DNA of 64,000 nt from Pseudomonas sp. PSKL.D1 (GCF_028898945.1 NZ_CP118607.1:1178001-1242000); one strand, 5' to 3'; counted from the stretch's first letter, positions 1-10,292 are shown. The notes: generated by a model from the sequence alone, not told the origin. Numbers and translations are program-made.

Positions 1-668
1 TCACCGCAAGCGCCATCGGGGTTGCTGGTATAGAGATAGACCTTGGCGGCGCCACCGGTGGCCAGCACGGTGAACCGGGCACCGTAGGTGTCTACCTCGC
101 CGGTGTTTCGGTTCAGGACGTAGGCACCCAGGCAACGCTCCCCGTCAAGCCCCAGCCTGCGCTCGGTAATCAGGTCGACCGCCACGCGCTGTTCAAGCAG
201 TTCGATGTTAGGGCGTTGGCGTGCCTGCGCCAGCAGTGTGGTGAAGATGGCTGCACCGGTGGCGTCAGCGGCATGGATGATGCGACGGTGGCTGTGGCCG
301 CCCTCACGGGTGAGGTGAAACTCGAAGCCGCCGTCGTCGACGCTGTAATGCTCGTCACGCGTGAACGGTACGCCCTGTTCGATCAGCCACTCGATGGCCT
401 CGCGGCTGTGCTCGACGGTGAAGCGCACGGCGTCTTCGTCGCACAGGCCACCACCGGCGTTAAGCGTGTCCTCGACATGGGACTGCACGGTATCGGTGTC
501 GTCAAGCACGGCGGCAACACCGCCTTGGGCCCAATAGGTGGAACCGTTGGCCAGGTCACCCTTGCTCAGTACGGCAATGCGCAGGTGGCCGGGAAGGTTC
601 AGTGCCAGGCTGAGACCGGCGGCGCCGCTGCCGATCACCAGGACATCATGTTGGAATTGTTGGCTCAT
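1..668 (-). CDS. nadB: L-aspartate oxidase, C-terminal part outside window
   Basis: FAD enzyme oxidising L-aspartate to iminoaspartate, the first step of de novo NAD synthesis. Reading the minus strand from ATG 668-666 gives MSQQFQHDVLVIGSGAAGLS, with the N-terminal FAD-binding GxGxxG. Family motifs follow (STYWAQGGVA, GFEFHLTREGGHSHRRI, ATGGAAKVY). About 222 codons are present; the rest lies before base 1. It is divergent from the algU operon, as in other pseudomonads. The plus-strand reading frame over it is a shadow. Confidence 0.93.
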   Translation of the reverse strand, partial: MSQQFQHDVLVIGSGAAGLSLALNLPGHLRIAVLSKGDLANGSTYWAQGGVAAVLDDTDTVQSHVEDTLNAGGGLCDEDAVRFTVEHSREAIEWLIEQGVPFTRDEHYSVDDGGFEFHLTREGGHSHRRIIHAADATGAAIFTTLLAQARQRPNIELLEQRVAVDLITERRLGLDGERCLGAYVLNRNTGEVDTYGARFTVLATGGAAKVYLYTSNPDGACG

Positions 669-1017
669 GTCGGGACACTAGTAATCTTTGGAAGTGGCAC
701 GGCACAATAGTCACGCGCAGATGGCATTGTGAAACTATCGTGAATGCAGGCCGGGTTGCCTTTATAGCAGCCTGCGGTGGCCAATTTCCATGCCACATGT
801 GATGCGGTGTAGCACTTGCGGGGAACTTTCCGTCATGGCCGGAAATCCTATGAAGGCTGCCCGCACGCCACCATTTGCCGCGGCGACGCAGGGCGGCAGC
901 TCTATCCGGGCTGACACCTGCGTATTCGAAACCTGATTATTGATGCAGCGCGCCGTGACCGCGCCGTGTCTTTCCTGCAAGCCGACCAAGGGCTGCAGGA
1001 ATCTTGCTTGGAGGGGA
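669..1017. other. nadB-algU intergenic region
   Basis: Divergent non-coding stretch between nadB and the algU promoter. No convincing gene is seen; the minus-strand frame at 762-1031 lacks recognisable family features. It should hold the nadB promoter and possibly further algU promoters. Confidence 0.6.
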
Positions 1018-1044
1018 GAACTTTTGCGCAAAGCCCGAGTCTAT
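1018..1044 (+). promoter_or_regulatory. AlgU (sigma-E type) promoter of algU operon
   Basis: GAACTT at 1018-1023, a 16-base spacer, then TCTAT at 1040-1044. This matches the RpoE/AlgU consensus GAACTT-N16/17-TCTGA closely and lies about 60 bases before the algU start. It implies that AlgU drives its own operon. Seen directly; activity is inferred. Confidence 0.8.
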
Positions 1045-1103
1045 GGTTGCAAGCCTGAACGATGGCTGTTGCAACGCTCCTTCGAGTTCACTGAGGAGTG
1101 TTC

Positions 1104-1685
1104 ATGCTAACCCAGGAAGAGGATCAGCAGCTTGTAGAGCGCGTACAGCGCGGTGACAGGCGAGCGTTTGATCTGTTGGTGCTGAAGTATCAGCACAAGA
1201 TTCTCGGGTTGATCGTGCGGTTCGTCCACGACACCCACGAGGCCCAGGATGTAGCGCAGGAAGCCTTTATCAAGGCCTATCGCGCGCTTGGCAATTTCCG
1301 CGGAGACAGTGCGTTTTATACCTGGCTGTACCGCATCGCCATCAACACGGCGAAGAACTACTTGGTGTCCCGTGGAAGACGGCCACCAGACAGCGATGTG
1401 AGCTCCGAGGACGCGGAGTTTTACGACGGCGATCATGGTCTCAAGGATCTCGAGTCCCCAGAGCGCTCGTTGTTGCGGGATGAAATCGAAGGCACTGTCC
1501 ATCGCACCATCCAGCAACTGCCCGAAGATTTGCGCACGGCGTTGACCCTGCGTGAGTTCGACGGGTTGAGTTACGAGGACATTGCCAGTGTCATGCAATG
1601 CCCGGTGGGTACCGTGCGCTCTCGAATCTTCCGCGCTCGGGAGGCCATAGACAAAGCCCTGCAGCCGTTGTTGCAGGAAACCTGA
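1104..1685 (+). CDS. algU: RNA polymerase sigma factor AlgU/RpoE
   Basis: ECF sigma factor of the envelope-stress and alginate regulon, held at the membrane by MucA. The 193-residue product has sigma region 2 (roughly residues 25-90, including DVAQEAFIKAYRAL and the FYTWLYRIAINTAKNYL segment) and region 4 (roughly 130-185, with LREFDGLSYEDIA and GTVRSRIFRAREA helix-turn-helix). Start ATG 1104 is chosen over GTG 1098 because TGAGGAG sits just upstream and the product then begins MLTQEEDQQL as in pseudomonad orthologues. First gene of the mucABD operon, 31 bases from mucA. Confidence 0.97.
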   Translation: MLTQEEDQQLVERVQRGDRRAFDLLVLKYQHKILGLIVRFVHDTHEAQDVAQEAFIKAYRALGNFRGDSAFYTWLYRIAINTAKNYLVSRGRRPPDSDVSSEDAEFYDGDHGLKDLESPERSLLRDEIEGTVHRTIQQLPEDLRTALTLREFDGLSYEDIASVMQCPVGTVRSRIFRAREAIDKALQPLLQET

Positions 1686-1716
1686 GACAGCGGCGACAGC
1701 CAAGAGAGGAACCGCC

Positions 1717-2307
1717 ATGAGTCGTGAAGCTTTGCAGGAATCGCTGTCCGCGGTAATGGACAACGAAGCGGACGAACTGGAATTGCGTCGGGTGTTGAAC
1801 GCCGTCGACGATGCCGAAACCCGTGCTACCTGGTCGCGTTACCAGGTAGCTCGTGCAGCCATGCACAAGGAACTGCTGCTGCCCAAGCTGGACATCGCTT
1901 CGGCGGTCTCTGCAGCGCTGGCTGATGAAGCCGTGCCGGCCAAAACCAAGCAAGGCCCGTGGCGCAGCATTGGCCGCCTGGCCGTTGCCGCTTCGGTCAC
2001 TGTAGCCGTGCTGGCCGGTGTACGCATGTACAACCAGGACGAGATCACGGGCGCCGAGCTGGCTGCTCAGCAACCGGCACAGCAAGGCCTGAGCATGCCA
2101 CAAACTCAAGGCCCGGCTGTTTTGGCAGGCTATAGTGAAAGCAGTGAGCAACCGACCGGGCCGATGGCCAATGGCGTGCTGCAGAACCAGGCCGGCTGGG
2201 ATCAGCGTCTGCCGGGTTATTTGCGCCAACACGCGCAGGAATCCGCGCTCAAGGGCACTGAAAGCGCCCTGCCGTATGCCCGCGCCGCCAGCCTGGAAAA
2301 CCGCTAA
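1717..2307 (+). CDS. mucA: anti-sigma factor MucA
   Basis: Inner-membrane anti-sigma factor that sequesters AlgU and is degraded by regulated proteolysis under envelope stress. The 196-residue product has the RseA-like N-terminal AlgU-binding domain (about 1-75), one membrane segment (about 86-103, GRLAVAASVTVAVLAGV) and a periplasmic tail. An AGGA-type ribosome site precedes the ATG. Full length, with no sign of mucoidy-type truncation. mucB follows after 12 bases. Confidence 0.95.
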   Translation: MSREALQESLSAVMDNEADELELRRVLNAVDDAETRATWSRYQVARAAMHKELLLPKLDIASAVSAALADEAVPAKTKQGPWRSIGRLAVAASVTVAVLAGVRMYNQDEITGAELAAQQPAQQGLSMPQTQGPAVLAGYSESSEQPTGPMANGVLQNQAGWDQRLPGYLRQHAQESALKGTESALPYARAASLENR

Positions 2308-2319
2308 GTAAGGAGGATC

Positions 2320-3285
2320 ATGCGCGCGCTACCTCTCCTGTCGCTGCTTATTGGCAGCTTCATGACGGTGCCAGCATTGGCGGCCAATTCTTCGCCCGAG
2401 GCGAGCGAATGGCTGAACAAGCTGGCACAGGCCGAGCAAAAGCAGAGTTACCAGGGTTCTTTCGTTTACGAACGAAACGGCAGCTTTTCTTCCCACGACA
2501 TCTGGCATCGTGTTCAGGACGGTAAAGTCAGCGAGCGGCTGTTGCAGCTCGATGGCGCCGCCCAGGAAATCGTGCGGGTGGACGGCAACGTGCAGTGCGT
2601 GAGTGGCGCCTTGGTCAGTGGTGTAGGCACCCCGCCCGACTCTGCTCCACGTGTGCTTGATCCCCTTAAACTGATGAGTTGGTACGACCTGCGCCTTGCA
2701 GGCAAGGCTCGGGTAGCCGGTCGCGACGCAGTGATCGTCACCCTTACGCCGCGGGACCAGCATCGATATGCATTCGAGCTGAATCTGGACCGTCAGACAG
2801 GCTTGCCACTGCGCTCGTTGATGCTCAACGACAAGGGCCAATTGCTGGAGCGGTTCCAGGTAACCCGCCTGGATACCGACCGACCACCTACCGACGAAGA
2901 TCTTCAGCCAGGTACTGGCTGCAAGCCCGTTGAACATTTGGCCCGCACCGCTTCCGAAAGCGTTGCGGGTTGGCGCTCGGACTGGCTCCCGCCTGGCTTC
3001 GAGCTGATTAACAGTGCCGTGCGCCGCGACCCTGCACGAGACAGTACTGTCAGCAGCCTGATGTATGACGACGGTCTGGCCCGCTTCTCGGTGTTTCTGG
3101 AACCCGTCAAGGACAATTCCGGTGCAGATGTGCGCACCCAGCTTGGCCCTACCGTGGCTGTTTCGCGCCGCTTGAACACACCCAAAGGCAAGGTGTTGGT
3201 CACCGTCGTCGGTGAAATTCCGCTGGGCACCGCCGAGCGCATTGCGTTGTCAATGCGGCCCCAGGATGCCCAGGCGCGCCAGTGA
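2320..3285 (+). CDS. mucB: periplasmic AlgU regulator MucB (RseB family)
   Basis: Periplasmic protein that binds the MucA tail and protects it from the AlgW protease until envelope or lipid stress is sensed. The 321 residues start with a signal peptide (LSLLIGSFMTVPALAANS, cleavage after about residue 21), followed by the two RseB-like domains. AGGAGG lies before the ATG. mucC, which follows mucB in P. aeruginosa, is absent: about 175 non-coding bases lead straight to mucD. Confidence 0.94.
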   Translation: MRALPLLSLLIGSFMTVPALAANSSPEASEWLNKLAQAEQKQSYQGSFVYERNGSFSSHDIWHRVQDGKVSERLLQLDGAAQEIVRVDGNVQCVSGALVSGVGTPPDSAPRVLDPLKLMSWYDLRLAGKARVAGRDAVIVTLTPRDQHRYAFELNLDRQTGLPLRSLMLNDKGQLLERFQVTRLDTDRPPTDEDLQPGTGCKPVEHLARTASESVAGWRSDWLPPGFELINSAVRRDPARDSTVSSLMYDDGLARFSVFLEPVKDNSGADVRTQLGPTVAVSRRLNTPKGKVLVTVVGEIPLGTAERIALSMRPQDAQARQ

Positions 3286-3460
3286 TGGCGCGCCTTTTCG
3301 GCCCGAAGCAAGGAAGACGGACATGCGGCTGAAATGAAATTAAAGCATTGTCATTTGCAATCCATCCGTAAATTTTTTATAGGTCAGACTTCTTGGAGCC
3401 TGGCCTTTCCTGCGTTTGCAGGGGGCCTTTCTAACTTACGCTCGTTGTGACGGGAGCCGT

Positions 3461-4900
3461 ATGTCAATACCACGCTTGAAAACCTACCTATCGATGTTCG
3501 CCGCCGTGCTCATGCTTGGCCAGGTGCTTACGGCCCAAGCCCAGGAAGCCCTGCCGGACTTCACTACCCTGGTCGAGCAGGCCTCGCCGGCCGTGGTCAA
3601 CATCAGTACCAAGCAGAAGCTGCCGGACCGTCGCATCGCCTCCGGGCAGATGCCGGACCTGGAAGGGCTACCGCCGATGTTCCGAGAGTTCTTCGAGCGT
3701 AATATCCCCCAGCAGCCGCGTTCGCCGCGCGGTGATCGTCAGCGCGAGGCCCAATCATTGGGCTCGGGCTTCATCATCTCCAGCGACGGCTATGTGTTGA
3801 CCAACAACCACGTTGTTGCCGATGCCGACGAGATCATCGTCCGCCTGTCGGACCGCAGCGAGCTGCAGGCGAAGCTGGTCGGCACTGACCCGCGTACGGA
3901 CGTGGCCCTGCTCAAAGTCGATGGCAAGAACCTGCCGACCGTCAAGCTGGGTGACTCCGAAAAACTCAAGGTCGGTGAGTGGGTGCTGGCTATCGGCTCG
4001 CCATTCGGCTTCGACCATTCGGTGACCAAAGGTATCGTCAGCGCCAAGGGTCGTACGCTGCCCAACGATACCTACGTGCCGTTCATCCAGACCGACGTGG
4101 CCATCAACCCGGGTAACTCCGGTGGCCCGCTGTTCAACATGAACGGTGAAGTGGTAGGCATCAACTCGCAGATCTTCACCCGTTCGGGCGGCTTCATGGG
4201 CCTGTCGTTCGCCATTCCGATCGATGTGGCCATCGACGTTTCCAACCAGTTGAAGAAGGACGGCAAAGTCAGCCGTGGCTGGCTGGGCGTGGTGATTCAG
4301 GAGGTCAACAAAGACCTGGCTGAGTCGTTTGGCCTCGACAAACCGGCTGGCGCTCTGGTGGCCCAGGTGCTGGAAGACGGCCCGGCAGCCAAAGGCGGCC
4401 TGCAAGTGGGTGACGTGATTCTGAGCATGAACGGCCAGCCGATCGTCATGTCCGCCGACTTGCCGCACCTGGTTGGTACCTTGAAAGATGGCCAGAAGGC
4501 CAAGTTGGAAATCATCCGTAACGGCAAGCGCCAGAACCTGGATATCACCGTAGGTGCCATGCCGGACGACGACGCCGACATCGCTGCTGGCACCGGTGCC
4601 GATGGCAGTGCCGAGCGCAGCAGCAACCGTCTGGGTGTGTCGGTGTCTGACTTGACCGCCGAGCAGAAAAAGACGCTGGAGCTCAAGGGCGGCGTGGTCA
4701 TCAAGGAAGTCCAGGACGGCCCGGCAGCCATGATTGGCCTGCGTCCGGGTGACGTGATCAGCCACCTGAACAACCAGGCCATCGCTTCGGCCAAGCAGTT
4801 CACCGAAATTGCCAAGGAATTGCCGAAAAATCGTTCGGTGTCGATGCGTGTGTTGCGTCAGGGGCGTGCGAGCTTCATTACCTTCAAACTGGCTGAATAA
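3461..4900 (+). CDS. mucD: periplasmic DegP/HtrA-type serine protease MucD
   Basis: Periplasmic trypsin-like quality-control protease that dampens AlgU activation. Using ATG 3461 (GGGAG upstream), the 479-residue product has a signal peptide ending near residue 28. The catalytic triad is His117 (TNNHVV), Asp147 (RTDVALLKV) and Ser220 (GNSGGPLFN). Two PDZ domains follow (about 260-375 and 385-475). The longer frame from 3416 has no signal-peptide logic. A strong terminator follows. Confidence 0.95.
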   Translation: MSIPRLKTYLSMFAAVLMLGQVLTAQAQEALPDFTTLVEQASPAVVNISTKQKLPDRRIASGQMPDLEGLPPMFREFFERNIPQQPRSPRGDRQREAQSLGSGFIISSDGYVLTNNHVVADADEIIVRLSDRSELQAKLVGTDPRTDVALLKVDGKNLPTVKLGDSEKLKVGEWVLAIGSPFGFDHSVTKGIVSAKGRTLPNDTYVPFIQTDVAINPGNSGGPLFNMNGEVVGINSQIFTRSGGFMGLSFAIPIDVAIDVSNQLKKDGKVSRGWLGVVIQEVNKDLAESFGLDKPAGALVAQVLEDGPAAKGGLQVGDVILSMNGQPIVMSADLPHLVGTLKDGQKAKLEIIRNGKRQNLDITVGAMPDDDADIAAGTGADGSAERSSNRLGVSVSDLTAEQKKTLELKGGVVIKEVQDGPAAMIGLRPGDVISHLNNQAIASAKQFTEIAKELPKNRSVSMRVLRQGRASFITFKLAE

Positions 4901-4917
4901 GCCGTTTCGCAGGTAGC

Positions 4918-4943
4918 AAAGGGCAGCTTCGGCTGCCCTTTTT
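4918..4943 (+). terminator. intrinsic terminator after mucD
   Basis: Perfect 7-bp stem GGGCAGC/GCTGCCC with a TTCG tetraloop followed by five T residues, flanked upstream by AAA. It ends the algU-mucABD transcription unit before lepA. Confidence 0.92.
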
Positions 4944-5081
4944 CATGAAAGTTCACAATTGAAAGCGCGATAGATGTGTACAGTCCGATAGAGGAATCTC
5001 CCATATCCCAGCAGCTTAAGGTACAATTCCCGGCTATTTTTCGGCGGGCGTCCGGCTCGCAGCCTTTTCGAGTGTTGACCC

Positions 5082-6881
5082 GTGAGTGATTTGAGTCATA
5101 TCCGCAATTTCTCCATCATCGCCCACATCGACCATGGCAAGTCGACGCTGGCCGATCGCTTCATCCAGATGTGCGGTGGCCTGTCGGCACGCGAAATGGA
5201 AGCTCAGGTGCTGGACTCCATGGATCTGGAGCGTGAGCGCGGTATCACCATCAAGGCCCACAGCGTCACGCTCAATTACAAGGCGCAAGACGGCAAGGTC
5301 TACCAGCTGAATTTCATCGATACCCCCGGCCACGTGGACTTCACCTATGAAGTTTCCCGCTCGCTGGCGGCCTGCGAGGGTGCGCTGCTGGTAGTGGATG
5401 CGGGGCAGGGCGTTGAAGCCCAGTCCGTGGCCAACTGCTACACCGCCATCGAGCAGGGCCTGGAGGTCATGCCAGTCCTGAACAAGATGGACCTGCCCCA
5501 GGCCGACCCGGACCGCGTCAAGGACGAGATCGAGAAGATCATCGGCATCGACGCCACTGATGCCGTTGCTTGCAGCGCCAAGAGCGGTATGGGCGTGGAC
5601 GAGGTGCTGGAGCGCCTGGTGCAAACCATCCCTGCACCTGAGGGTGATATCGAAGCGCCACTGCAAGCGCTGATCATCGACTCCTGGTTCGACAACTACC
5701 TGGGTGTTGTCTCCCTGGTGCGCGTGCGCCATGGCCGCGTGAAGAAGGGCGACAAGATCCTGGTCAAGTCCACCGGCAAGGTGCATTTGGTCGACAGCGT
5801 CGGTGTCTTCACGCCGAAACACACCCAAACCGCCGACCTCAAGGCCGGTGAAGTGGGCTTCATCATTGCCAGCATCAAGGACATTCACGGTGCACCGGTC
5901 GGTGACACCCTGACTTTGTCCACGACCCCTGAAGTGGAAGTGCTGCCAGGCTTCAAGAAGATCCAGCCGCAGGTTTATGCGGGCCTGTTCCCGGTCAGTT
6001 CCGACGATTTCGAGGACTTCCGTGACGCCCTGCAGAAACTGACCCTGAACGACTCGTCGCTGCAATACATGCCGGAAAGCTCCGATGCACTGGGCTTTGG
6101 CTTCCGTTGCGGCTTCCTCGGCATGCTGCACATGGAGATCATCCAGGAGCGCCTGGAGCGCGAGTACGACCTGGACCTGATCACCACCGCGCCAAGCGTG
6201 ATTTACGAGCTGGAGCTGAAAACCGGCGAAACCATCGTTGTCGACAACCCGTCGAAGCTGCCGGACGTTTCGGCCGTTGCCGACTTCCGCGAGCCGATCG
6301 TCACCGCGACCATCCTGGTACCGCAGGAGCACCTGGGTAACGTCATCACCCTGTGCATCGAGAAACGTGGCGTACAGCGTGACATGCAGTTCCTGGGCAG
6401 CCAGGTGCAGGTGCGTTACGACATGCCGATGAACGAAGTGGTACTGGACTTCTTCGACCGCCTGAAATCCACGAGCCGCGGTTATGCGTCGCTGGACTAT
6501 CATTTCGATCGCTACCAGTCTGCCAACCTGGTCAAACTGGATGTACTGATCAACGGCGACAAGGTCGATGCCCTGGCATTGATCGTGCATCGCGACAATG
6601 CGGCCTATAAAGGCCGTGCGTTGACTGAGAAGATGAAAGAACTGATCCCCCGGCAGATGTTCGACGTAGCGATCCAGGCAGCCATTGGCGGCCAGATCAT
6701 TGCGCGCACAACCGTCAAGGCGCTCAGAAAGAACGTACTGGCCAAGTGTTACGGTGGTGACGTCAGCCGTAAGAAGAAGCTGCTGGAGAAGCAGAAGGCC
6801 GGTAAGAAACGCATGAAACAGGTTGGTAACGTGGAGATTCCACAAGAAGCCTTCCTCGCCGTGCTCAGGTTGGATAGCTAG
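5082..6881 (+). CDS. lepA: elongation factor 4 (LepA)
   Basis: Ribosome-associated GTPase that back-translocates or remodels ribosomes. The 599 residues are the normal length. G1 is [13 protein letters not shown] (about 15-27), G3 DTPGHVDF, G4 NKMDLP; the LepA-specific C-terminal domain ends in the basic [22 protein letters not shown] stretch. Start is GTG 5082. lepB follows 5 bases after the stop, so they are almost certainly co-transcribed. A 603-codon open frame on the opposite strand is a composition shadow. Confidence 0.97.
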   Translation: MSDLSHIRNFSIIAHIDHGKSTLADRFIQMCGGLSAREMEAQVLDSMDLERERGITIKAHSVTLNYKAQDGKVYQLNFIDTPGHVDFTYEVSRSLAACEGALLVVDAGQGVEAQSVANCYTAIEQGLEVMPVLNKMDLPQADPDRVKDEIEKIIGIDATDAVACSAKSGMGVDEVLERLVQTIPAPEGDIEAPLQALIIDSWFDNYLGVVSLVRVRHGRVKKGDKILVKSTGKVHLVDSVGVFTPKHTQTADLKAGEVGFIIASIKDIHGAPVGDTLTLSTTPEVEVLPGFKKIQPQVYAGLFPVSSDDFEDFRDALQKLTLNDSSLQYMPESSDALGFGFRCGFLGMLHMEIIQERLEREYDLDLITTAPSVIYELELKTGETIVVDNPSKLPDVSAVADFREPIVTATILVPQEHLGNVITLCIEKRGVQRDMQFLGSQVQVRYDMPMNEVVLDFFDRLKSTSRGYASLDYHFDRYQSANLVKLDVLINGDKVDALALIVHRDNAAYKGRALTEKMKELIPRQMFDVAIQAAIGGQIIARTTVKALRKNVLAKCYGGDVSRKKKLLEKQKAGKKRMKQVGNVEIPQEAFLAVLRLDS

Positions 6882-6886
6882 GTCCT

Positions 6887-7741
6887 ATGTCGCTAAATTT
6901 CCCGCTGTTGCTAGTCATCGCTGTAGCCGTCTGCGGCCTGTTGGGCTTGATCGACCTGCTGTTCCTGGCGCCACGCCGGCGGGCAGCGGTCGCCAACTAT
7001 CAAGGCAGTGTCACGCAGCCAGAAGTGGCCGTTGTCGAGCGCCTGAGCAAAGAGCCGCTGCTGGTGGAATACGGCAAGTCGTTCTTTCCGGTGCTGTTCA
7101 TCGTGCTGGTGCTGCGCTCGTTTCTGGTTGAGCCGTTTCAGATTCCTTCGGGGTCGATGAAGCCGACGCTGGAAGTAGGCGACTTCATCCTGGTGAACAA
7201 GTTCTCCTACGGCATTCGCCTGCCGGTGATCGACAAGAAAGTCATCGAGGTCGGTGACCCGCAGCGCGGCGATGTAATGGTGTTCCGCTACCCGAGCGAC
7301 CCGAACGTCAACTACATCAAGCGTGTGGTTGGCCTGCCGGGCGACCAGATCCGATACACCAGCGACAAGCGGCTGTTCGTCAACGGCCAGCCAATTGCCG
7401 AACAGCTGGTCGGTGCCGAGCCGGGTACCTTGGGCAGCGCTGAGCTGTACAAGGAAAAGCTCGGCGAAGCCGAGCACCTGATCCGCAAGGAAATGACCCG
7501 TTATCGCATGCCCCCGGACCAGCAATGGACGGTACCCGCCGGCCATTACTTCATGATGGGCGACAACCGCGACAACTCCAACGACAGCCGTTACTGGGAT
7601 GACCCTAACATTCCCAAGGAACTGCACGGCATGGTTCCGGACCGGAACATCGTCGGCAAGGCCTTTGCGGTGTGGATGAGCTGGCCAGAGCCCAAACTCA
7701 GCCACCTGCCCAACCTGTCGCGGGTCGGCCTGATCCATTGA
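6887..7741 (+). CDS. lepB: signal peptidase I
   Basis: Inner-membrane protease that removes signal peptides from exported proteins. The 284 residues have two N-terminal membrane segments (about 5-27 and 64-80). The Ser/Lys dyad is Ser90 in PSGSMKPTL and Lys145 in YIKRVVGLPGD. Box E (GDNRDNSNDSRYWG-like, here SRYWDDP) is also present. Co-directional with lepA upstream and rnc downstream. Confidence 0.96.
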   Translation: MSLNFPLLLVIAVAVCGLLGLIDLLFLAPRRRAAVANYQGSVTQPEVAVVERLSKEPLLVEYGKSFFPVLFIVLVLRSFLVEPFQIPSGSMKPTLEVGDFILVNKFSYGIRLPVIDKKVIEVGDPQRGDVMVFRYPSDPNVNYIKRVVGLPGDQIRYTSDKRLFVNGQPIAEQLVGAEPGTLGSAELYKEKLGEAEHLIRKEMTRYRMPPDQQWTVPAGHYFMMGDNRDNSNDSRYWDDPNIPKELHGMVPDRNIVGKAFAVWMSWPEPKLSHLPNLSRVGLIH

Positions 7742-7749
7742 TACCCATC

Positions 7750-7844
7750 GGCGCTGTCCTGCAGACAGCGCCGAATGCATTTCTGACATAGGCTGTGTTC
7801 TCAGGGATCGAGAGATTCGCCGCTCACCGCGACGGACCACAGCC
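7750..7844 (+). promoter_or_regulatory. structured leader upstream of rnc
   Basis: Two stems can be drawn in the 160-base lepB-rnc gap. A perfect 9-bp hairpin GGCGCTGTC/GACAGCGCC (7750-7772, loop CTGCA) resembles a weak terminator without a T-run. A long-range stem GGCTGTG (7791-7797) pairs with CACAGCC (7838-7844). In E. coli, RNase III autoregulates by cutting its own leader; a similar role here is inference. Confidence 0.45.
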
Positions 7845-7902
7845 AAACAGTCTTTCAGGATGTTGATTTGAACAACGCGTTTAGAAAACCACGGGTGGCT
7901 GC

Positions 7903-8592
7903 ATGAGTGCTTCCCTTGCCCGCCTCGAGCGCAAGCTCGGCTACACCTTCAAGGATCAGGACCAGATGCTGCTGGCCCTGACCCACCGCAGCTATGCCGG
8001 GCGCAACAACGAGCGCCTGGAGTTTCTGGGTGACTCCATTCTCAATTTCGTGGCCGCAGAGGCGCTGTTCGAGCGTTTTCCGCAGGCCCGCGAAGGCCAG
8101 CTGTCGCGCCTGCGCGCCCGTTTGGTAAAAGGGGAAACCCTGGCCCGTCTGGCCCGTGGCTTTGACTTGGGCGAGTACCTGCGCCTGGGTTCTGGCGAAC
8201 TCAAGAGCGGCGGCTTTCGCCGCGAGTCGATCCTGGCCGATGCGCTGGAAGCCCTGATCGGTGCCATCTACCTGGATGCCGACATGGAAACCGCGCGCGA
8301 GCGCATCCTGGCCTGGCTGACCGATGAATTCGACAGCCTGACCTTGGTCGACACCAATAAAGACCCGAAAACCCGCCTGCAGGAGTTTCTGCAGTCGCGT
8401 AGCTGCGAGCTGCCACGTTACGAGGTGGTGGATATCCAGGGCGAACCGCACTGCCGTACCTTCTTCGTCGAATGTGAAGTGGTGCTGCTGAACAACAAGA
8501 GCCGTGGCCAGGGCGTGAGCCGGCGTATTGCCGAGCAAGTCGCTGCCGCCGCTGCATTGATCGCCCTGGGCGTGGAGAATGGCAATGACTGA
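7903..8592 (+). CDS. rnc: ribonuclease III
   Basis: Double-stranded RNA endonuclease for rRNA maturation and mRNA decay. 229 residues: the RNase III signature [11 protein letters not shown] (about 38-48) with the catalytic acidic residues, a second acidic cluster at [12 protein letters not shown], and a C-terminal dsRNA-binding domain (about 155-225). Its last 8 bases overlap the era start in an ATGACTGA arrangement, indicating translational coupling. Confidence 0.97.
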   Translation: MSASLARLERKLGYTFKDQDQMLLALTHRSYAGRNNERLEFLGDSILNFVAAEALFERFPQAREGQLSRLRARLVKGETLARLARGFDLGEYLRLGSGELKSGGFRRESILADALEALIGAIYLDADMETARERILAWLTDEFDSLTLVDTNKDPKTRLQEFLQSRSCELPRYEVVDIQGEPHCRTFFVECEVVLLNNKSRGQGVSRRIAEQVAAAAALIALGVENGND

Positions 8593-9487
8593 TATCAACC
8601 CGACCCGTTGCGGCTATGTGGCCATCGTCGGCCGCCCCAACGTGGGCAAGTCGACCCTGCTGAACCACATTCTGGGTCAAAAGCTTGCGATCACTTCGCG
8701 CAAGCCGCAAACCACCCGCCACAACATGCTCGGCATCAAGACCGAGGGTGATGTGCAGGCGATCTACGTCGATACGCCCGGCATGCACAAGGCCAACGAC
8801 AAGGCGCTGAACCGTTACATGAACCGTAACGCGTCGGCTGCGCTCAAAGACGTCGACGTGGTCATTTTCGTGGTCGACCGTACCCGCTGGACCGATGAGG
8901 ACCAACTGGTGCTGGAGCGCGTGCAGTATGTGACCGGCCCGCTGATCATCGCGGTCAACAAGACCGACCGCATGGAAGAGAAGGCTGAGCTGATCCCACA
9001 TCTGCAGTGGTTGCAGGAACAATTGCCAAACGCTGAAGTGATGCCGATTTCGGCGCAGCAGGGGCACAACCTCGAGGCGCTGGAAGCCCAGATCGCCAAG
9101 CACCTGCCGGAGAATGATCACTTCTTCCCGGAAGACCAGATCACCGACCGCAGCAGCCGCTTCCTGGCAGCCGAACTGGTACGCGAGAAGATCATGCGCC
9201 AGTTGGGTGCGGAGCTGCCGTACCAGATCACCGTCGAAATCGAAGAGTTCAAGCAGCAAGGCCATGTGTTGCACATCCATGCGCTGATCCTGGTTGAGCG
9301 TGACGGCCAGAAGAAGATCATCATTGGTGACAAGGGCGAGCGTATCAAGCGCATCGGCTCCGAAGCGCGCAAGGACATGGAAGTGCTGTTTGATGCCAAA
9401 GTGATGCTCAACCTTTGGGTGAAAGTGAAAGGCGGCTGGTCCGACGACGAGCGCGCCCTGCGTTCGCTGGGTTACGGCGACCTGTAA
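8585..9487 (+). CDS. era: GTPase Era
   Basis: Essential GTPase for 16S rRNA 3' end and 30S maturation. G1 is [10 protein letters not shown]3 DTPGMH, G4 NKTD; the C-terminal KH domain carries [25 protein letters not shown] 8585 is preferred over ATG 8579 because GGAG at 8574-8577 lies at proper spacing only for the former, giving 300 residues. Overlaps rnc by 8 bases. Confidence 0.96.
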   Translation: MTDINPTRCGYVAIVGRPNVGKSTLLNHILGQKLAITSRKPQTTRHNMLGIKTEGDVQAIYVDTPGMHKANDKALNRYMNRNASAALKDVDVVIFVVDRTRWTDEDQLVLERVQYVTGPLIIAVNKTDRMEEKAELIPHLQWLQEQLPNAEVMPISAQQGHNLEALEAQIAKHLPENDHFFPEDQITDRSSRFLAAELVREKIMRQLGAELPYQITVEIEEFKQQGHVLHIHALILVERDGQKKIIIGDKGERIKRIGSEARKDMEVLFDAKVMLNLWVKVKGGWSDDERALRSLGYGDL

Positions 9488-9509
9488 GCCCCGAGCAATC
9501 GGCTTATCC

Positions 9510-9581
9510 TGTGGGAGCGGGTTTACCCGCGAATGCGATGGTGGATTTACCGCCGCATTCGCGGGTAAACCCGCTCCCACA
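9510..9581. repeat. paired REP elements (BIME-type hairpin)
   Basis: A 28-base arm at 9510-9537 is the inverted complement of 9554-9581, built on GTGGGAGCGGGTTTACCCGC. This is the abundant extragenic palindrome of the P. putida group, placed between era and recO. It may act as a 3' mRNA stabiliser or attenuator and as a target for REP-associated transposases. Confidence 0.88.
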
Positions 9582-9608
9582 GTTGTTTGTGAAGCATAGA
9601 GATCTCAT

Positions 9609-10292
9609 ATGGATCAACCCTCCCCCCTGCCGGCCTACGTCCTGCACAGCCGCCCCTACAAGGAGACCAGCGCGCTGGTGGACTTGTTCACGCCCCAGGG
9701 CCGCCTGCGGGCGGTGCTGCGCCGTGCGCGCGGTAAGGGTGGCAGCCTGGTGCGGCCATTTGCGCCGCTGGAAGTGGAACTGTTCGGCAAGGGTGAACTT
9801 AAAAACGTCAGGCGCCTGGACACCGTCGGCATCGCCGCCTGGCTGCATGGCGACGCGCTGTTCAGTGGCCTCTACCTCAACGAATTGCTGATGCGCCTGC
9901 TGCCCGCCGAGGCACCGCAGCCCGAGCTGTTCGAGCATTACGCCCTGACCCTGCAGGCGCTGGCTGGCGGACGACCACTTGAGCCTTTGCTGCGCTCGTT
10001 CGAGTGGCGGTTGCTGGAAGACCTGGGCTACACCTTTTCGCTCGACCATGACGTCAACGACTATCCGGTCGAAGCCGACGGCCTGTACCGCCTGCGGGTC
10101 GATGCGGGCCTCGAGCGCGTATACCTGGCCCAACCCGGCCTTTTCAACGGCACCGAGCTGCTGGCACTGGCCCAGGCCGACTGGGAAGCGCCCGGGGCGT
10201 TGTTGGCAGCCAAGCGCCTGATGCGTCAGGCATTGGCGGTACATTTGGGGACAAAACCCTTGGTCAGCCGGGAACTGTTTCGCAAGCGTTGA
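9609..10292 (+). CDS. recO: DNA repair protein RecO
   Basis: RecFOR mediator that anneals single strands and loads RecA. 227 residues: N-terminal OB fold (about 5-80, [32 protein letters not shown]), then the helical domain with [20 protein letters not shown]. The zinc cysteines of some RecO proteins are absent, as is usual in this lineage. Downstream of era across the REP pair. Confidence 0.93.
   Translation: MDQPSPLPAYVLHSRPYKETSALVDLFTPQGRLRAVLRRARGKGGSLVRPFAPLEVELFGKGELKNVRRLDTVGIAAWLHGDALFSGLYLNELLMRLLPAEAPQPELFEHYALTLQALAGGRPLEPLLRSFEWRLLEDLGYTFSLDHDVNDYPVEADGLYRLRVDAGLERVYLAQPGLFNGTELLALAQADWEAPGALLAAKRLMRQALAVHLGTKPLVSRELFRKR

Noticed and set aside
216..710. 164-codon plus frame at the left edge
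   Set aside because: Antisense to nadB, whose conserved motifs are readable on the minus strand.
3755..4765. 336-codon minus frame within mucD
   Set aside because: Antisense shadow with no recognisable domain.
5034..6845. 603-codon open frame on the minus strand opposite lepA
   Set aside because: Mirror of a highly biased GC-rich gene; no family features, no ribosome site, and lepA is certain.
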